DNA from: JAEUMG01 sp963805405
GTDB taxonomy: Bacteria > Pseudomonadota > Alphaproteobacteria > Rhizobiales > Aestuariivirgaceae
Assembly (NCBI GenBank): GCA_963805405.1
Contig: CAWDUC010000001.1
Location: 124,001-188,000 of the forward strand
Direction: 5' to 3'
Length of the DNA: 64,000 bases
Part shown: one piece after another, positions 21,546-31,828 of the stretch
Layout of the letters: each line of letters begins with the position of its first letter
Numbering within the stretch: the stretch's first letter is position 1
Notes under the pieces: model-generated
The model's input: only the letters and a program-made list of their open reading frames with translations
Databases searched by the model: none
Told to the model about the DNA's origin: nothing
Made by a program: the position numbers and the translations under genes

Positions 21546-24270
21546 ATGCTGGCACTGCGGTCGATCGCGGCGAAGATTTTTGGCACTACCAATGACCGCA
21601 AAGTCACCAAATACCGGGGACGAGTTGCCGAAATCAATGCGCTCGAACCGGAAGTTTCCGCCCTTTCGGATGATGAACTGAGGGCTCGCACGGTCCGCTT
21701 TCGTGAAGAATTAGCCAATGGCCGCAGCCTTGACGATATTCTGGTCGAGGCATTCGCCACTGTCCGGGAAGCCGCCAAGCGCACTTTGGGCCAGCGCCAT
21801 TTCGATGTTCAGTTGATTGGCGGCATGGTGTTGCATGAAGGCTGCATCGCCGAGATGAAAACCGGTGAAGGTAAGACCCTCGTCGCCACACTGGCCGTCT
21901 ATTTGAATGCGCTTGCAGGCAAGGGCGTGCACGTCGTAACCGTAAACGACTATCTGGCTCATCGCGACGCGGCATGGATGGGGCAGATCTACGAGTTTCT
22001 CGGCCTAACCGTGGGTTGTATCGTGCACGGTCTGTCCGATCAGGAACGGCGCCAGCAATATGCCTGCGACGTGACCTACGGAACCAATAACGAACTTGGG
22101 TTTGACTATCTCCGCGACAACATGAAATTCCATCTCGAAGAGATGGTTCAGCGACCGCACAACTACGCGATCGTCGACGAAGTCGACTCGATCCTCATCG
22201 ACGAAGCCCGAACACCGCTCATCATTTCAGGCCCGGTCGACGACAAGAGTGAACTTTACAACGCCATCGACAAGTTCATTCCTGACCTTACCGCCGATGA
22301 TTATGAACACGACGAGAAGCAGCGCTCGATCACCCTGACCGAAAAAGGCAACGAACACCTTGAGCAGGTCGTTGGCGCGGCTGGGCTTCTGAAGGGTACT
22401 AATCTCTACGACGCCGAGAACGTCACCGTGGTTCACCATCTGAACCAGGCACTGCGCGCCCACAAGATGTTCCAGCGCGACAAGGATTACATCGTCAAGG
22501 ACGACCAAGTCATCATCATCGACGAATTCACCGGCCGCATGATGCCAGGCCGACGCTATTCCGAAGGTCTGCATCAGGCACTGGAGGCCAAGGAACACGT
22601 CGCCATCCAGCCCGAGAACCAGACCCTCGCCTCGATTACCTTCCAGAACTACTTCCGACTGTATGGCAAGCTCGCAGGCATGACCGGAACCGCGGCGACG
22701 GAAGCCAGCGAATTCATGGACATCTACAAGCTCGATGTCATCGACATCCCGACCAACGTCGTGGTCAAACGCAAGGACGAAGACGACGAGGTCTACCGCA
22801 CGGCGCGTGAGAAATATGCCGCGATCATCGAGATCATCAAGGACGCGCGACAGCGCGGTCAGCCGGTCCTGGTCGGCACGACGTCGATCGAGAAATCCGA
22901 GCTTCTCTCAGCGTCGTTGAAGCAGGCGAATGTCGTCCACAGCGTGCTCAATGCCCGCTACCACGAGCAGGAAGCGCAGATCATTGCGCAGGCCGGCGTG
23001 GCAGGCGCCGTGACGATCGCCACCAACATGGCCGGCCGCGGGACCGACATCAAGCTCGGCGGCAACTTTGAAATGCGAGTGGCGTCCGAACTCACCGCCG
23101 TTACCGATCCTGAAGAGCGCCGCCGGCGCGAGGAGATCATCAGGCAGGAGGTCGAAGCGAACCGCCAGAAGGTGCTCGATGCCGGCGGCCTCTTTGTCAT
23201 CGGAACCGAGCGTCACGAGAGCCGGCGCATCGACAACCAGTTGCGCGGCCGCTCCGGCCGCCAGGGCGATCCAGGCCGTTCGCTGTTCTATCTTTCGCTC
23301 GATGACGATCTCATGCGTATTTTCGGTTCCGAACGCATGGACAAGATGCTGCAGACCTTGGGCCTTAAGGAAGGCGAGGCAATTGTCCATCCCTGGATCA
23401 ACAAGGCTCTCGAGAAGGCGCAGCAGAAGGTCGAGGCGCGCAACTTCGACATCCGCAAGAACCTGCTGAAATTCGACGACGTGATGAACGATCAGCGCAA
23501 GGTCATCTTCGACCATCGCATTTCGATCATGCGCGGCGAGGACGTGTCGGAGACGATTGATGACATGCGTCATCACGTGGTCGATGACCTCGTCACGCGT
23601 TACATCCCGGAGAACGCCTATGCCGAGCAATGGGATGCTGCGAGCCTTCAAGAGAAACTGCGCGAAATCCTTGCACTCGATGCTCCCGTCCAGGATTGGA
23701 CCAAGGAGGAAGGCATCGCAGACGAGGAAATTCGCACGAGGATCCGCACCGCCGTCGACGAAGTCTATGCGCAGAAGCGTGAGAAGTACTCTCCCGAAGT
23801 CATGACGCAGATCGAGAAGGCGGTGCTGCTCCAGACCCTCGATCATCTCTGGCGTGAGCATATCGTCACCGTCGAGCATCTGCGCCAGGTCATCCATCTG
23901 CGCGGCTATGGCCAGCGCGATCCTTTGAACGAATACAAGACCGAGGGTTTTGCTCTGTTCGAAATCGATGATGACGCGCCTGCGCGAAATGGCGACGTCG
24001 CAGATCATCCGTGTGGAAATCCAGCAGCGCCCGACCAGCGATATGCTGCCGGGCGAGGACGACCTGCCGGCGATGGAGATGCATCACATCGATGCCACGA
24101 CGGGTGAAGATGAAGCCGCGTTTGCGGCCCTCTTTGCGCCATCCGCGGGCTCTGGCGAGCCGCTGCGTGACCCGCGCGATCCGCGTACCTGGGGCAAGAT
24201 CGGGCGCAATGAGACCTGCCCATGCGGTTCAGGCAAGAAATATAAACACTGCCACGGCGCGTTCGCCTGA
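21546..24270 (+). CDS. secA: Preprotein translocase ATPase SecA (one apparent frameshift)
   Basis: Motor of Sec-dependent protein export. The N-terminal frame reads MLALRSIAAKIFGTTNDRK, with Walker A in AEMKTGEGKTLVA, DEAD-type box VDEVDSILIDEARTPL and helicase motif GRGTDIKLGG. Near 23961 (GAAATCGATG) an extra A shifts the frame; the true sequence continues as SMMTRLREMATSQIIRVEIQ to the zinc-binding SecB/lipid-binding tail CPCGSGKKYKHCHG at 24213-24257. The span is 2725 bases, one surplus base; the repaired protein is about 907 residues, as expected. SecA is essential, so the shift is almost certainly an error. It stands alone as a transcription unit. Confidence 0.96.
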
Positions 24271-24412
24271 TCGCACAGGAAGACGTCCCGCACCTTTCAA
24301 TCGAATTTGCCGGGAGTTTTCCGGGCAAATGCCCTCGACTGGCTTAACCGAACGTGAATTTCTGTACGGCAGGTTTCGCGCCGGGACGGCCATTCGAGAG
24401 GGCGTTAGACCT

Positions 24413-24586
24413 ATGTTTATGAAGCGCGCGAGAGCCTTCGTGGCCGACGAGGGTGGCGCTACCGCCATAGAATATGGCCTTATCGCTGCCGGCATTTTTC
24501 TCGCAATCATTCCGCCTGTCGTCACGCTGTCGGACAATCTCGAGACGACCTACACGCAGATCCTGTCCTACTTCGACAACATCTGA
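24413..24586 (+). CDS. Flp family type IVb pilin
   Basis: A 57-residue pilin precursor. A basic leader (MFMKRARAFVADEGG) precedes ATAIEYGLIAAGIFLAI, the hallmark Flp sequence, with cleavage by a TadV/CpaA-type prepilin peptidase expected at G/A and the conserved Glu five residues into the mature pilin. It has an upstream GAGAGG. An alternative ATG lies two codons later. None of the tad/cpa assembly genes is in this window, so this is an orphan pilin placed 142 bases after secA. It is too short to show unusual substitutions. Confidence 0.88.
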   Translation: MFMKRARAFVADEGGATAIEYGLIAAGIFLAIIPPVVTLSDNLETTYTQILSYFDNI

Positions 24587-24607
24587 GCGAGCCCGCCAAG
24601 ACCTCGT

Positions 24608-25562
24608 TCAACCGGGCAGATTGCTGCCAATTGCCATGAACTTGTCGCGCCGCTGGTCGCGCAGCGCATCGGGTGCGAGTTCGCTGAGGCTGTTCAGCGC
24701 TCGCGCGACGGCTTCCCCCGTCGCGGCGATTGTTTCGGCCTGCCCACGATGCGCGCCGCCCATGGGTTCGGCGATGATGTCGTCGATAATGCCGAGCTTT
24801 TTCAAGTCTTGCGCGGTAATGCGCATCGCGCTCGCTGCGTCCTTGGCCCTTCCGGCGTCGCGCCACAGGATCGAGGCGGCTCCTTCCGGTGAAATGACGC
24901 TGTAAATGGCATGTTCCAGCATCAGGACGCTGTTGGCCGCGGCCAATGCGATCGCCCCGCCCGAGCCGCCCTCGCCGATCACGACGGCAATCAGGGGCAC
25001 GCCAAGGCCGAGGCAGCAATCCGTCGAGCGCGCAATCGCTTCCGCCTGTCCGCGTTCCTCGGCCTCGATGCCCGGATACGCGCCTGCGGTGTCTATGAAA
25101 CTCAACACCGGCAGCCGGAACCGGTCTGCGATTTCCATCAGCCGAACGGCCTTGCGATAGCCCTCGGGCCGCGCCATTCCGAAATTGTGCTTAAGGCGTG
25201 ATTGCGTGTCGTGCCCCTTCTCGAGGCCGATCGCCATAACCGGCGTGTCGCGAAACCGGCCCAGCCCGCCGATGATCGCCTCGTCATTGCCGAATTTGCG
25301 GTCACCCGCCATCGGGCTGAATTCGGTGATCAGGCCGCTCGAGATAGTCGCTTGTATGCGGCCGGTCTGGATGACGCGCTACTTGTGCTTTTTGCCAGGG
25401 AGTAAGATTGACATAAAGATCCGCAAGGCTCTTTGCCGCCTTCCTTTCAAGCCCCTTCACCTCATCCGTGATCGAAACAGAGCCGCCGGCGAGAGCTTTC
25501 AACTCGGCGATCTTGCCCTCCAGCTCGGCAACTGAGGTTTCGAAATCAAGATAAGAATGCAT
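24608..25562 (-). CDS. accA: Acetyl-CoA carboxylase carboxyltransferase subunit alpha (one apparent frameshift)
   Basis: Alpha subunit of the carboxyltransferase that makes malonyl-CoA for fatty acid synthesis. The N-terminus from ATG 25562 reads MHSYLDFETSVAELEGKIAE, through NLTPWQKAQVARHPDRPH to TSDYL. The frame then changes near 25335 and continues as MAGDRKFGNDEAIIGGLGRF, FIDTAGAYPGIEAEERGQAE and VIGEGGSGGAIAL (oxyanion and CoA site glycines). The span is 955 bases, one surplus; repaired length is 317 residues, standard. It is downstream of xerD in the same direction by 63 bases. The partner accD is not in the window. Confidence 0.94.
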
Positions 25563-25625
25563 GAGGCGGCGGAGTGCCACTCCTTCTCGAAATGTGGCGC
25601 AAAGTGGCGGGCCGGACTGCAGATG

Positions 25626-26585
25626 TCAATTGCGGCTCGCCAGCGGGTGGTGGGTTGCGACGACCGCCTTAAGCCGATCCGCCTCGACATGCGTATAGAT
25701 CTGGGTTGTCGAAATATCGGCATGCCCGAGCATCTGCTGCAATGCGCGCAAGTCCGCTCCGCCGGCCAGCAAATGGCTGGCAAAGGCGTGTCGCAGACTA
25801 TGCGGCGACAGCGAACCGGCGTCGAGCCCGGCAGCGGCGGCTAGACTTTTCAGCTCGAGAGCAAAATGCTGCCGTGTCAGGTGGCCCTGCTCGCCATGCG
25901 AAGGAAAGAGCCACTGGCCTGGCGCGCCGTTCCGTGTGCGCAGCGCCTGGAGGTAATGTGCGACGATCGTGCTGAGGCGCGGGCTCATCGGAACGAGCCG
26001 CTCGCGCCCGCCCTTGCCCTTGATCGTGAGGAAGCGCGCATCGGCGGACGCCGCCTGGACCGTCAGGCCGACCAACTCCGATACCCGAAGGCCTGTGCCG
26101 TAGATGAGTTCCAGGAGGCAATGCATCCGCCTGGCGCGAAACTCCGCTTTTCCCTCGGCTTTTGCCGCATCGGCATCTGCCATTTGCAGAAGGCGGGACA
26201 CGTCCGCGACGGAGAGGCTCTTCGGCAGCGATCGATGCAGTTTCGGGCTTTCGATCGTGGCAACCGGATTGTCCCTGCTGATCGCCTCGCCAAGCAGATA
26301 TTTGTGGAATTGTCGGATCGCCGATAGACGTCGGCTGGCGGTAGCGCGGGATGCGCCGGACGCCGTGAGCTCGGCTAGATAATCCCTGATGATCGTGCTT
26401 TCCGCGCGCTCCGCCGCGATACCCCGTCGCGACAGGAACGCGCCATAGCCTTCCAGGTCCCGGCGATAGGCGAGCAGCGTGTTCTGGGCGGCACCACGCT
26501 CGGCGCTCAGCATTTCCAGGAAGCCGTCGAGATGGCGATTGCCGCCCCGGCCGGCTCCGACTTTACTGCTGACGGATCTTTTCAT
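25626..26585 (-). CDS. xerD: Tyrosine recombinase XerD
   Basis: A 319-residue site-specific recombinase that resolves chromosome dimers at dif with XerC. The core-binding SAM-like domain (about residues 15-100) precedes the catalytic domain with arginine I in YGTGLRVSELVG, lysine in LTIKGKGGRERLVP, the H-x-x-R box HSLRHAFASHLL, and LGHADISTTQIYTHV containing the second histidine and the tyrosine nucleophile. Chosen start: ATG 26585. Placement between a conserved small membrane protein gene and accA, next to aroK, is the standard rhizobial locus for xerD, so I do not read it as a mobile element integrase. Confidence 0.93.
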   Translation of the reverse strand: MKRSVSSKVGAGRGGNRHLDGFLEMLSAERGAAQNTLLAYRRDLEGYGAFLSRRGIAAERAESTIIRDYLAELTASGASRATASRRLSAIRQFHKYLLGEAISRDNPVATIESPKLHRSLPKSLSVADVSRLLQMADADAAKAEGKAEFRARRMHCLLELIYGTGLRVSELVGLTVQAASADARFLTIKGKGGRERLVPMSPRLSTIVAHYLQALRTRNGAPGQWLFPSHGEQGHLTRQHFALELKSLAAAAGLDAGSLSPHSLRHAFASHLLAGGADLRALQQMLGHADISTTQIYTHVEADRLKAVVATHHPLASRN

Positions 26586-26706
26586 GCGGAAGCGACCTGA
26601 CGATCTCCGTCTGTTCCGGCGGAAAATTGGCAAGCGCCCACACGCCGCCATAAGCGGCACCAATTAAACAGGCGAGGATTAATAGGAAGCGAACGGTATC
26701 GGGCAC
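26563..26706 (-). CDS. Small single-pass membrane protein of unknown function
   Basis: A 47-residue protein from GTG 26706: VPDTVRFLLILACLIGAAYG, then VWALANFPPEQTEIVRSLPHEKIRQQ. One N-terminal transmembrane helix is followed by a short proline- and glutamate-containing tail. Upstream ATG starts in the same frame (26829, 26733) would add an unlikely extension. The gene overlaps the xerD start by 23 bases, which suggests coupled translation. I recall similar short proteins at this position in rhizobia but cannot name a family. Confidence 0.6.
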   Translation of the reverse strand: MPDTVRFLLILACLIGAAYGGVWALANFPPEQTEIVRSLPHEKIRQQ

Positions 26707-26840
26707 GGCCTCACACCCAGGAACGATTCGCATTGTGCCCAATTGCGGTGCGAACGCCAAGGCCTTGCCGCTGCGGGAAAATCTTTGCGGGCGGCCTATC
26801 AACACGTTAGAACCCGCAAAGTGTCGCAACCAGACGAAAA

Positions 26841-27431
26841 ATGGCCCGTCGCTCCCTAGGCAAGGAAATCGAGTTAATACGCAATCGACTGGGCAGCCAT
26901 GCGATCGTCCTTGTCGGATTGATGGGTGCGGGCAAGACGACGGTTGGTCGTCGCCTGGCCGAAAAGCTCGGGATTCCCTTTGTGGATGCTGACCACGAAA
27001 TCGAGCTGGCGGCGGGAAAGCGCATTCCCGAAATTTTCGCCGATCACGGCGAAGCCTATTTCCGAGAAGGCGAGCGCAAGGTCATTGCCCGCCTGCTTGA
27101 GGCCGGCGCCCAGGTCATGGCAACCGGCGGTGGCGCCTTCATGAACGAGGAAACCCGCCGCCGCATACGCGAAGCCGGTATTTCAATCTGGCTGCGCGCC
27201 GACCTCGACCTCCTCATGAAACGCGTGAGCCGGCGCTCTGACCGACCATTGCTGAACAATGATGACCCTGCCGCCGCGATGGCGCGTCTGATAGATCAGC
27301 GCTACCCGACCTATGCTACCGCCGACATCACCGTCGACAGCCGCGACATCCCGCATACCTCGATCGTAAAGGATGTCATCAAGGCGCTCGCCGACTGGAC
27401 CGAATGGGATCGCCTGAATGAACAATCCTGA
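26841..27431 (+). CDS. aroK: Shikimate kinase
   Basis: Phosphorylates shikimate at the 3-hydroxyl in the chorismate pathway. It has 196 residues, with an N-terminal extension of about 25 residues before the P-loop GLMGAGKTTVGR. Shikimate-binding residues are visible in VDADHEIE and in ATGGGAFMNEETR; the lid arginine lies in SRRSDRPLL. The start is ATG 26841. It overlaps aroB by 14 bases, a translationally coupled pair carrying two successive-pathway enzymes. Confidence 0.95.
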   Translation: MARRSLGKEIELIRNRLGSHAIVLVGLMGAGKTTVGRRLAEKLGIPFVDADHEIELAAGKRIPEIFADHGEAYFREGERKVIARLLEAGAQVMATGGGAFMNEETRRRIREAGISIWLRADLDLLMKRVSRRSDRPLLNNDDPAAAMARLIDQRYPTYATADITVDSRDIPHTSIVKDVIKALADWTEWDRLNEQS

Positions 27432-28554
27432 AACTGTCGCAAAAGCCTCGACCGTGCATGTCGCGCTCGGGGACCGCAGCTACGACATCGCCATAGGCCA
27501 CGGCCTCCTTCCCGATCTCGGCGCTCGGATCGCGCCCTTGCTGCCGCGGCCATTGACGGCGATCGTCACCGACGAGAATGTTGCCAGCCGCCATTTGCAA
27601 GCGCTCGAAAACTCACTGCGCGCGGCAGGCATCAAGGCCACCGCCATCATTCTTCCGCCCGGCGAGGCGACAAAGAGCTTCGGCAAGCTTGCCGAAGTCT
27701 GCGACGGCCTGCTCGCCGCTTCGATCGAGCGCCGCGACCGCATCATCGCATTCGGCGGCGGGGTGATAGGCGATTTGGCAGGGTTTGCCGCGGCCATTCT
27801 ACGCCGCGGTGTGGGCTTCATCCAAATTCCGACGACCCTTCTTGCACAAGTTGACTCATCCGTCGGCGGCAAGACCGGGATCAATTCGAAACACGGCAAG
27901 AATCTCATCGGCGCCTTTCACCAGCCGGTCGCAGTCTTCGCCGACACCGCTCTCCTCGAAACGCTGCCGCGCCGCCAATTGGCCGCGGGCTATGCCGAAG
28001 TTGCCAAATATGGCGCACTCGGTGACGCCGGCTTCTTCGCCTGGCTGGAAAACAATATCGAAGGCATATTCACCGGCGACGCGTCGCTTCGCGGTCGTGC
28101 CGTCGAAGTGAGTTGCCTCGCCAAGGCGCGCATCGTCGCCGAGGACGAAACCGAGACCGGCGTGCGGGCGCTGCTCAATCTCGGCCACACATTCGGCCAC
28201 GCGCTTGAAGCCGCGACCGGCTACTCCGCGAAGCTGCTGCATGGTGAGGCGGTCGCGATCGGCATGGTCCAGGCCGCGCGCTTTTCCGAGCGCGAAGGCC
28301 ACTGCGTGGCCGGCACAGCCGATCGATTGGCCCGGCATTTGGCACAAGCCGGTTTGCCCGTCAGCACGGCCGCCATCGCCGACGCGCTTCCCTCGCCCAC
28401 GGCATTGCTGGAGATCATGCGCCAGGACAAGAAATCGGTGGGTGGCAGGTTCACGCTCATACTTCTGCGCGGCATCGGCGAAGCCTTCATCGCGCGTGAT
28501 GTCGATGAACATCGCATTGTCTCGTTTCTCCAGGAGGACCGCGCCCGCCGATGA
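27418..28554 (+). CDS. aroB: 3-dehydroquinate synthase
   Basis: Converts DAHP to 3-dehydroquinate, the second step of the shikimate pathway, using NAD+ and a divalent metal. It has 378 residues. NAD-binding FGGGVIGDLAGFAAA and the phosphate/metal region VDSSVGGKTGINSKHGKNLIG are clear; metal ligands include the glutamate in AGYAEVAKYG and histidines in LNLGHTFGHALEAATGY and LHGEAVAIGM. It overlaps aroK upstream and the CorC-like gene downstream (ATGA), forming a tight three-gene operon. Confidence 0.96.
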   Translation: MNNPETVAKASTVHVALGDRSYDIAIGHGLLPDLGARIAPLLPRPLTAIVTDENVASRHLQALENSLRAAGIKATAIILPPGEATKSFGKLAEVCDGLLAASIERRDRIIAFGGGVIGDLAGFAAAILRRGVGFIQIPTTLLAQVDSSVGGKTGINSKHGKNLIGAFHQPVAVFADTALLETLPRRQLAAGYAEVAKYGALGDAGFFAWLENNIEGIFTGDASLRGRAVEVSCLAKARIVAEDETETGVRALLNLGHTFGHALEAATGYSAKLLHGEAVAIGMVQAARFSEREGHCVAGTADRLARHLAQAGLPVSTAAIADALPSPTALLEIMRQDKKSVGGRFTLILLRGIGEAFIARDVDEHRIVSFLQEDRARR

Positions 28555-29807
28555 TCTGGATGCTGTGGCTGCTGCTCTTGGCGGCGCTGCTGCTCGCAGC
28601 TCTGATGTCGGTCACCCGTGCCTGTCTTACGGTTGCCGCTCGCACCAAGCCTGCTGCGGCGAAGCGCCTGCGTAACAATCGCATCCGCGCGCTTGATACC
28701 TTGCTTGCGCAGTCTGAAGCACTCGCCTGGGCGCTGAGCGTCTGCGAGAACGCGGCGAAGCTTGCGGCCGCGATGGCCGGCACCGCGCTGATCGTCTACT
28801 ATAACGAGGCCAATTATCTGGCGCTTGCCATCGTGCTTGCACTGGGCTTCCTTGCGCTCGCTCCCTTGTTGGTCGAGCGGATCGCCGCGCGCCTCTCATA
28901 CCGTTTCTGTCTTTTCATCCTCCCCCTCCTCGAACTTGCTGCCTATGTCGCGAAGCCGTTGCACGGCTCATTGCGCCGACTTTGCTCCGGCAGACGTGCG
29001 ACAGCGGGCATTGAGAGTATCGAGCCTGAGCGTCGCGCAAACCGGACGAATGGCGCAGCCTCGTCGCCTCCCGAAGATACCGCACGGAAGGACCAGGCCA
29101 TGCTTGGCGGCCTTCTTAATCTTAAGGAATTGGCCGTGTCCGATGTCATGATCCATCGCACCAAGATGGTGATGATCGATGCCGCCTTGCCGCCGGACGA
29201 GATCATCGCGGCGGTGCTCAAGAGCGGCCATACCCGCCTGCCGATCTTTCGCGATCGCCCTGACAATATCCTTGGTGTCCTCAACGCCCGCGATCTTCTC
29301 GCCGCCTTGCAGCAGTCGCATGGTGATTCGGCAAAGCTCGATGTCGAGAAGATCGCCAAGCCAGCCTGGTATGTTCCAGATACGCGCCAGATCTCAGACC
29401 AACTCAACGCGTTCCTCAGACGCAAGACGCATTTCGCCTTGGTCGTCGACGAGTATGGCGAGGTTATGGGCCTCATCACGCTCGAAGACATTCTCGAGGA
29501 GATCGTCGGCGACATCGTCGATGAGCACGATGCCATGGCGAGCGGGGTCAGGCGCCATGCCGACGGCTCGTTCACGATCGACGGCGCCGTCCCGGTTCGC
29601 GATCTCAACAGAGCGCTCGACTGGGATCTTCCCGACGACGAGGCGACGACATTGGCGGGCCTTGTCGTGCATGAGGCGCGGATGATTCCCAATCCGGGGC
29701 AGGCCTTTACCTTCCACGGCGTCCGTTTCGAAGTCCTGCGCAAGCGCCGCAACCAGGTGACGCTGCTCAAGGTGACCCCTGAGAAGCGTCCGCAACCGAA
29801 TTTCTGA
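28551..29807 (+). CDS. CNNM/CorC-type protein (HlyC/CorC family) with CBS pair
   Basis: A 418-residue inner-membrane protein. The DUF21 transmembrane domain comes first (three to four helices, residues 1-135), then two CBS domains (about 190-315; motifs DVMIHRTKMVMID and ALVVDEYGEVMGLITLEDILEEIVGDI) and a C-terminal CorC_HlyC domain (about 335-415). Relatives are implicated in magnesium/cobalt efflux or its regulation; older hemolysin names are misleading. The ATG overlaps the aroB TGA by four bases. This gene is commonly found after aroKB in rhizobia. Confidence 0.88.
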   Translation: MIWMLWLLLLAALLLAALMSVTRACLTVAARTKPAAAKRLRNNRIRALDTLLAQSEALAWALSVCENAAKLAAAMAGTALIVYYNEANYLALAIVLALGFLALAPLLVERIAARLSYRFCLFILPLLELAAYVAKPLHGSLRRLCSGRRATAGIESIEPERRANRTNGAASSPPEDTARKDQAMLGGLLNLKELAVSDVMIHRTKMVMIDAALPPDEIIAAVLKSGHTRLPIFRDRPDNILGVLNARDLLAALQQSHGDSAKLDVEKIAKPAWYVPDTRQISDQLNAFLRRKTHFALVVDEYGEVMGLITLEDILEEIVGDIVDEHDAMASGVRRHADGSFTIDGAVPVRDLNRALDWDLPDDEATTLAGLVVHEARMIPNPGQAFTFHGVRFEVLRKRRNQVTLLKVTPEKRPQPNF

Positions 29808-29815
29808 GGAGTCGC

Positions 29816-30908
29816 TTGGAGAATTTCGATCTCGCCATTGTCGGCGCAAGCTTTGCGGGACTACTTTGTGCAAAGGCCGCTGCGGCGCGCGGACTCCGCA
29901 CTGTGATACTCGAATCGAAACGCCATCCCGCCGCGCGTGTCCACACCACCGGCATTCTGGTGAAGGAGGCCGGCGAGGAGATCGACACGCCGCCGCATCT
30001 GACCCGCACAATCCATGCCGTACGCCTCTATGCTCCGAACCTCGCTTCGATCGATCTCGCCGCACCCGGTTATTACTTCCTCACCACTGACACGGCTGGC
30101 CTTCTGAACTGGCTCGACCGATGAAGCGCGTCAGGCGGGCGCCGAAATCCGCTGTGGCATGCGCATCGACCAGGCGGCGCGCGAAGGCGATCACATACTT
30201 CTTCCGCAAGCCGGTATCCGCGCGCGCTTTCTTGTCGGTGCCGATGGCGCACGCTCGACCGTCGCTCGCCTCTTCGGGCTCGGCCGCAACACGCATTTCC
30301 TGTTGGGCCTCGAACGCGAATATCCAAGCCTGCCGGACGCCGATCCAAACTACCTTCACTGCTTCCTCGATACCCGCCTTGCCAGCGGCTATCTCGCCTG
30401 GGTCGCTCCCGCTCCCGGTTTCATGCAGGTTGGCCTTGCGACGAGTGGCGGCGCCAAGCCCGATCTCCAGGCCTTTCTCGATCATACCGAGCGCCTCTTC
30501 GGTTACTCACGCGCCGAGGTCACGGAGAAACGAAGCGGCCTCATCCCATGCGGCGGACCGGTCTGTCCCGCTGGTGCGCCCAATGTCATGCTGATCGGCG
30601 ATGCTGCCGGCCACGTCTCGCCGATGACCGGTGGCGGCATCAGGCTTGCCTTCCGCTATGGCCGACGCGCCGGCCAATTGATCCACGATCATCTGACGCG
30701 CGGCGGGCCGCGGCCCGATCTGGCGCTTGCCGGCGAATTGCCGTCCTTCGCGCTCAAGCGCGCCATGCGCCGCGCCATGGATCTGGGGCCGCCCAACTGG
30801 CTCTTCAATGCAATCATCACTACGCCCGCAATGCGGTGGGTCGCGCAGCGGGTCTATTTCCACCGTCGCGCTCAGGCAGGCTTCGAGGCGCCCTCGCCCG
30901 GCGCGTAG
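29816..30908 (+). CDS. FAD-dependent oxidoreductase, geranylgeranyl-reductase-like (one apparent frameshift)
   Basis: A flavoprotein of about 363 residues. The Rossmann motif at the N-terminus is FDLAIVGASFAGLLCAKAAA and the second FAD motif is VMLIGDAAGHVSPMTGGGIRLAF, typical of the digeranylgeranylglycerophospholipid reductase/NAD(P)/FAD-dependent group. It starts at TTG 29816 after GAGGAG. The frame breaks at 30117-30120 (CTCGACCGATGAAG); it continues as DEARQAGAEIRCGMRIDQA. The span is 1093 bases, one surplus. The substrate is unknown. It follows the CorC-like gene by eight bases and its end overlaps convergent bolA by 37 bases. Confidence 0.8.
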
Positions 30909-31166
30909 GCTTCGATGGCCAATGCATGAACGCGCGTGGCGAGATCCTCGGCCAGCGCGCTGTTAATCATGCGATGACGCGCCACGCGGCCCTGCCCGGC
31001 AAATCCGGCTGCGATGATTCGCACCCGGAAATGGCTTTCGCCCGACGGATGCGATCCGGCATGACCTTCATGGAGATGAGACTTCGTCGATGACCTCGAG
31101 CTTGTCCGGCCTCAGTTCTGCCATTAACTTTGCGGTTATCCGCTGCCCGACTGGACCTAACGCCAC
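30872..31166 (-). CDS. bolA: BolA family protein (one apparent frameshift)
   Basis: BolA proteins work with monothiol glutaredoxins in iron-sulfur trafficking and iron signalling. Repaired sequence: GTG 31166 gives VALGPVGQRITAKLMAELRP, then DKLEVIDES. The frame shifts near 31087 and continues HLHEGHAGSHPSGESHFRVR, IIAAGFAGQGRVARHRMIN and SALAEDLATRVHALAIEAYA. This has the BolA H-x-G-H and R-H-R-M motifs. The span is 295 bases, one surplus, giving about 97 residues. The GTG has AGGAG ten bases upstream. It is divergent from the DnaJ-domain gene, as in other rhizobia. Confidence 0.85.
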
Positions 31167-31222
31167 TTTTGGTGCACTCCTGTCGCTTGCCCCCTCGCAT
31201 CAAGACGGCCATATTCGTTGAT

Positions 31223-31828
31223 ATGAAGCTCAATTCAAAATTCTTCGACAAAGTCCGCATAAAGCCCGGCACTGAACGCGTCACGCAGGATCAGCATCCA
31301 CCCTGCGAATGGGCGGGCTGCACCAAGCCCGGACGTCACCGGGCTCCGCGCGGCCGCGCGGAGGAAGGCAAATTTTTCAACTACTGCCTCGAACATGTGC
31401 AGCAGTACAACAAGACCTACAATTATTTTGACGGCATGAAGGACGACGCCATCGCCGATTTCCAGAAGGCCGCGCAGACCGGCCATCGCCCTACCTGGAA
31501 GCTTGGCGAGAATTCCTGGACGATGCGCAATGGAGCCAAGCGCCCCGATGCCCGCTTGAATGGTCTAAAAGACAGCCACGGCCTGTTCGGCAAGGACAAG
31601 AGGTCGCGGCGCGAAAAATCTGGCCGCGCGTTGCGCAATACCGAACTCAAGGCCTTGCATACCTTGGGCCTGGACGAGGCCGCGACCGCCGAACAGGTCA
31701 AGTCGCAATACAAGACCCTGGTGAAGCGCCTCCATCCGGACGCGAATAATGGCAGCCGCGCCAATGAGGAAACCCTCAAGGCGGTCATCCACGCCTATGA
31801 CCATTTGCGCTCGACCGGCTTTTGCTAG
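31223..31828 (+). CDS. J-domain (DnaJ-like) protein
   Basis: A 201-residue protein whose C-terminal 60 residues form a J domain: ALHTLGLDEAATAEQVKSQY, then KTLVKRLHPDAN with the HPD tripeptide needed to stimulate DnaK. The N-terminal 130 residues include a possible zinc site (CEWAGCTKPGRHRAP ... CLEHVQ). This architecture is conserved in Alphaproteobacteria beside bolA and cobS. The ATG at 31223 begins MKLNSKFFDKVRIKP. Its specific client is not known. Confidence 0.87.
   Translation: MKLNSKFFDKVRIKPGTERVTQDQHPPCEWAGCTKPGRHRAPRGRAEEGKFFNYCLEHVQQYNKTYNYFDGMKDDAIADFQKAAQTGHRPTWKLGENSWTMRNGAKRPDARLNGLKDSHGLFGKDKRSRREKSGRALRNTELKALHTLGLDEAATAEQVKSQYKTLVKRLHPDANNGSRANEETLKAVIHAYDHLRSTGFC

Noticed and set aside
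24608..25562. accA as a pseudogene
   Set aside because: Only one single-base shift separates two fully conserved halves of an essential gene; the surplus-base pattern matches the other single-shift genes.
25626..26585. Tyrosine recombinase as sign of a mobile element
   Set aside because: It matches chromosomal XerD in motif content and lies in the conserved accA-aroK neighbourhood; no attachment repeats or cargo genes are present.
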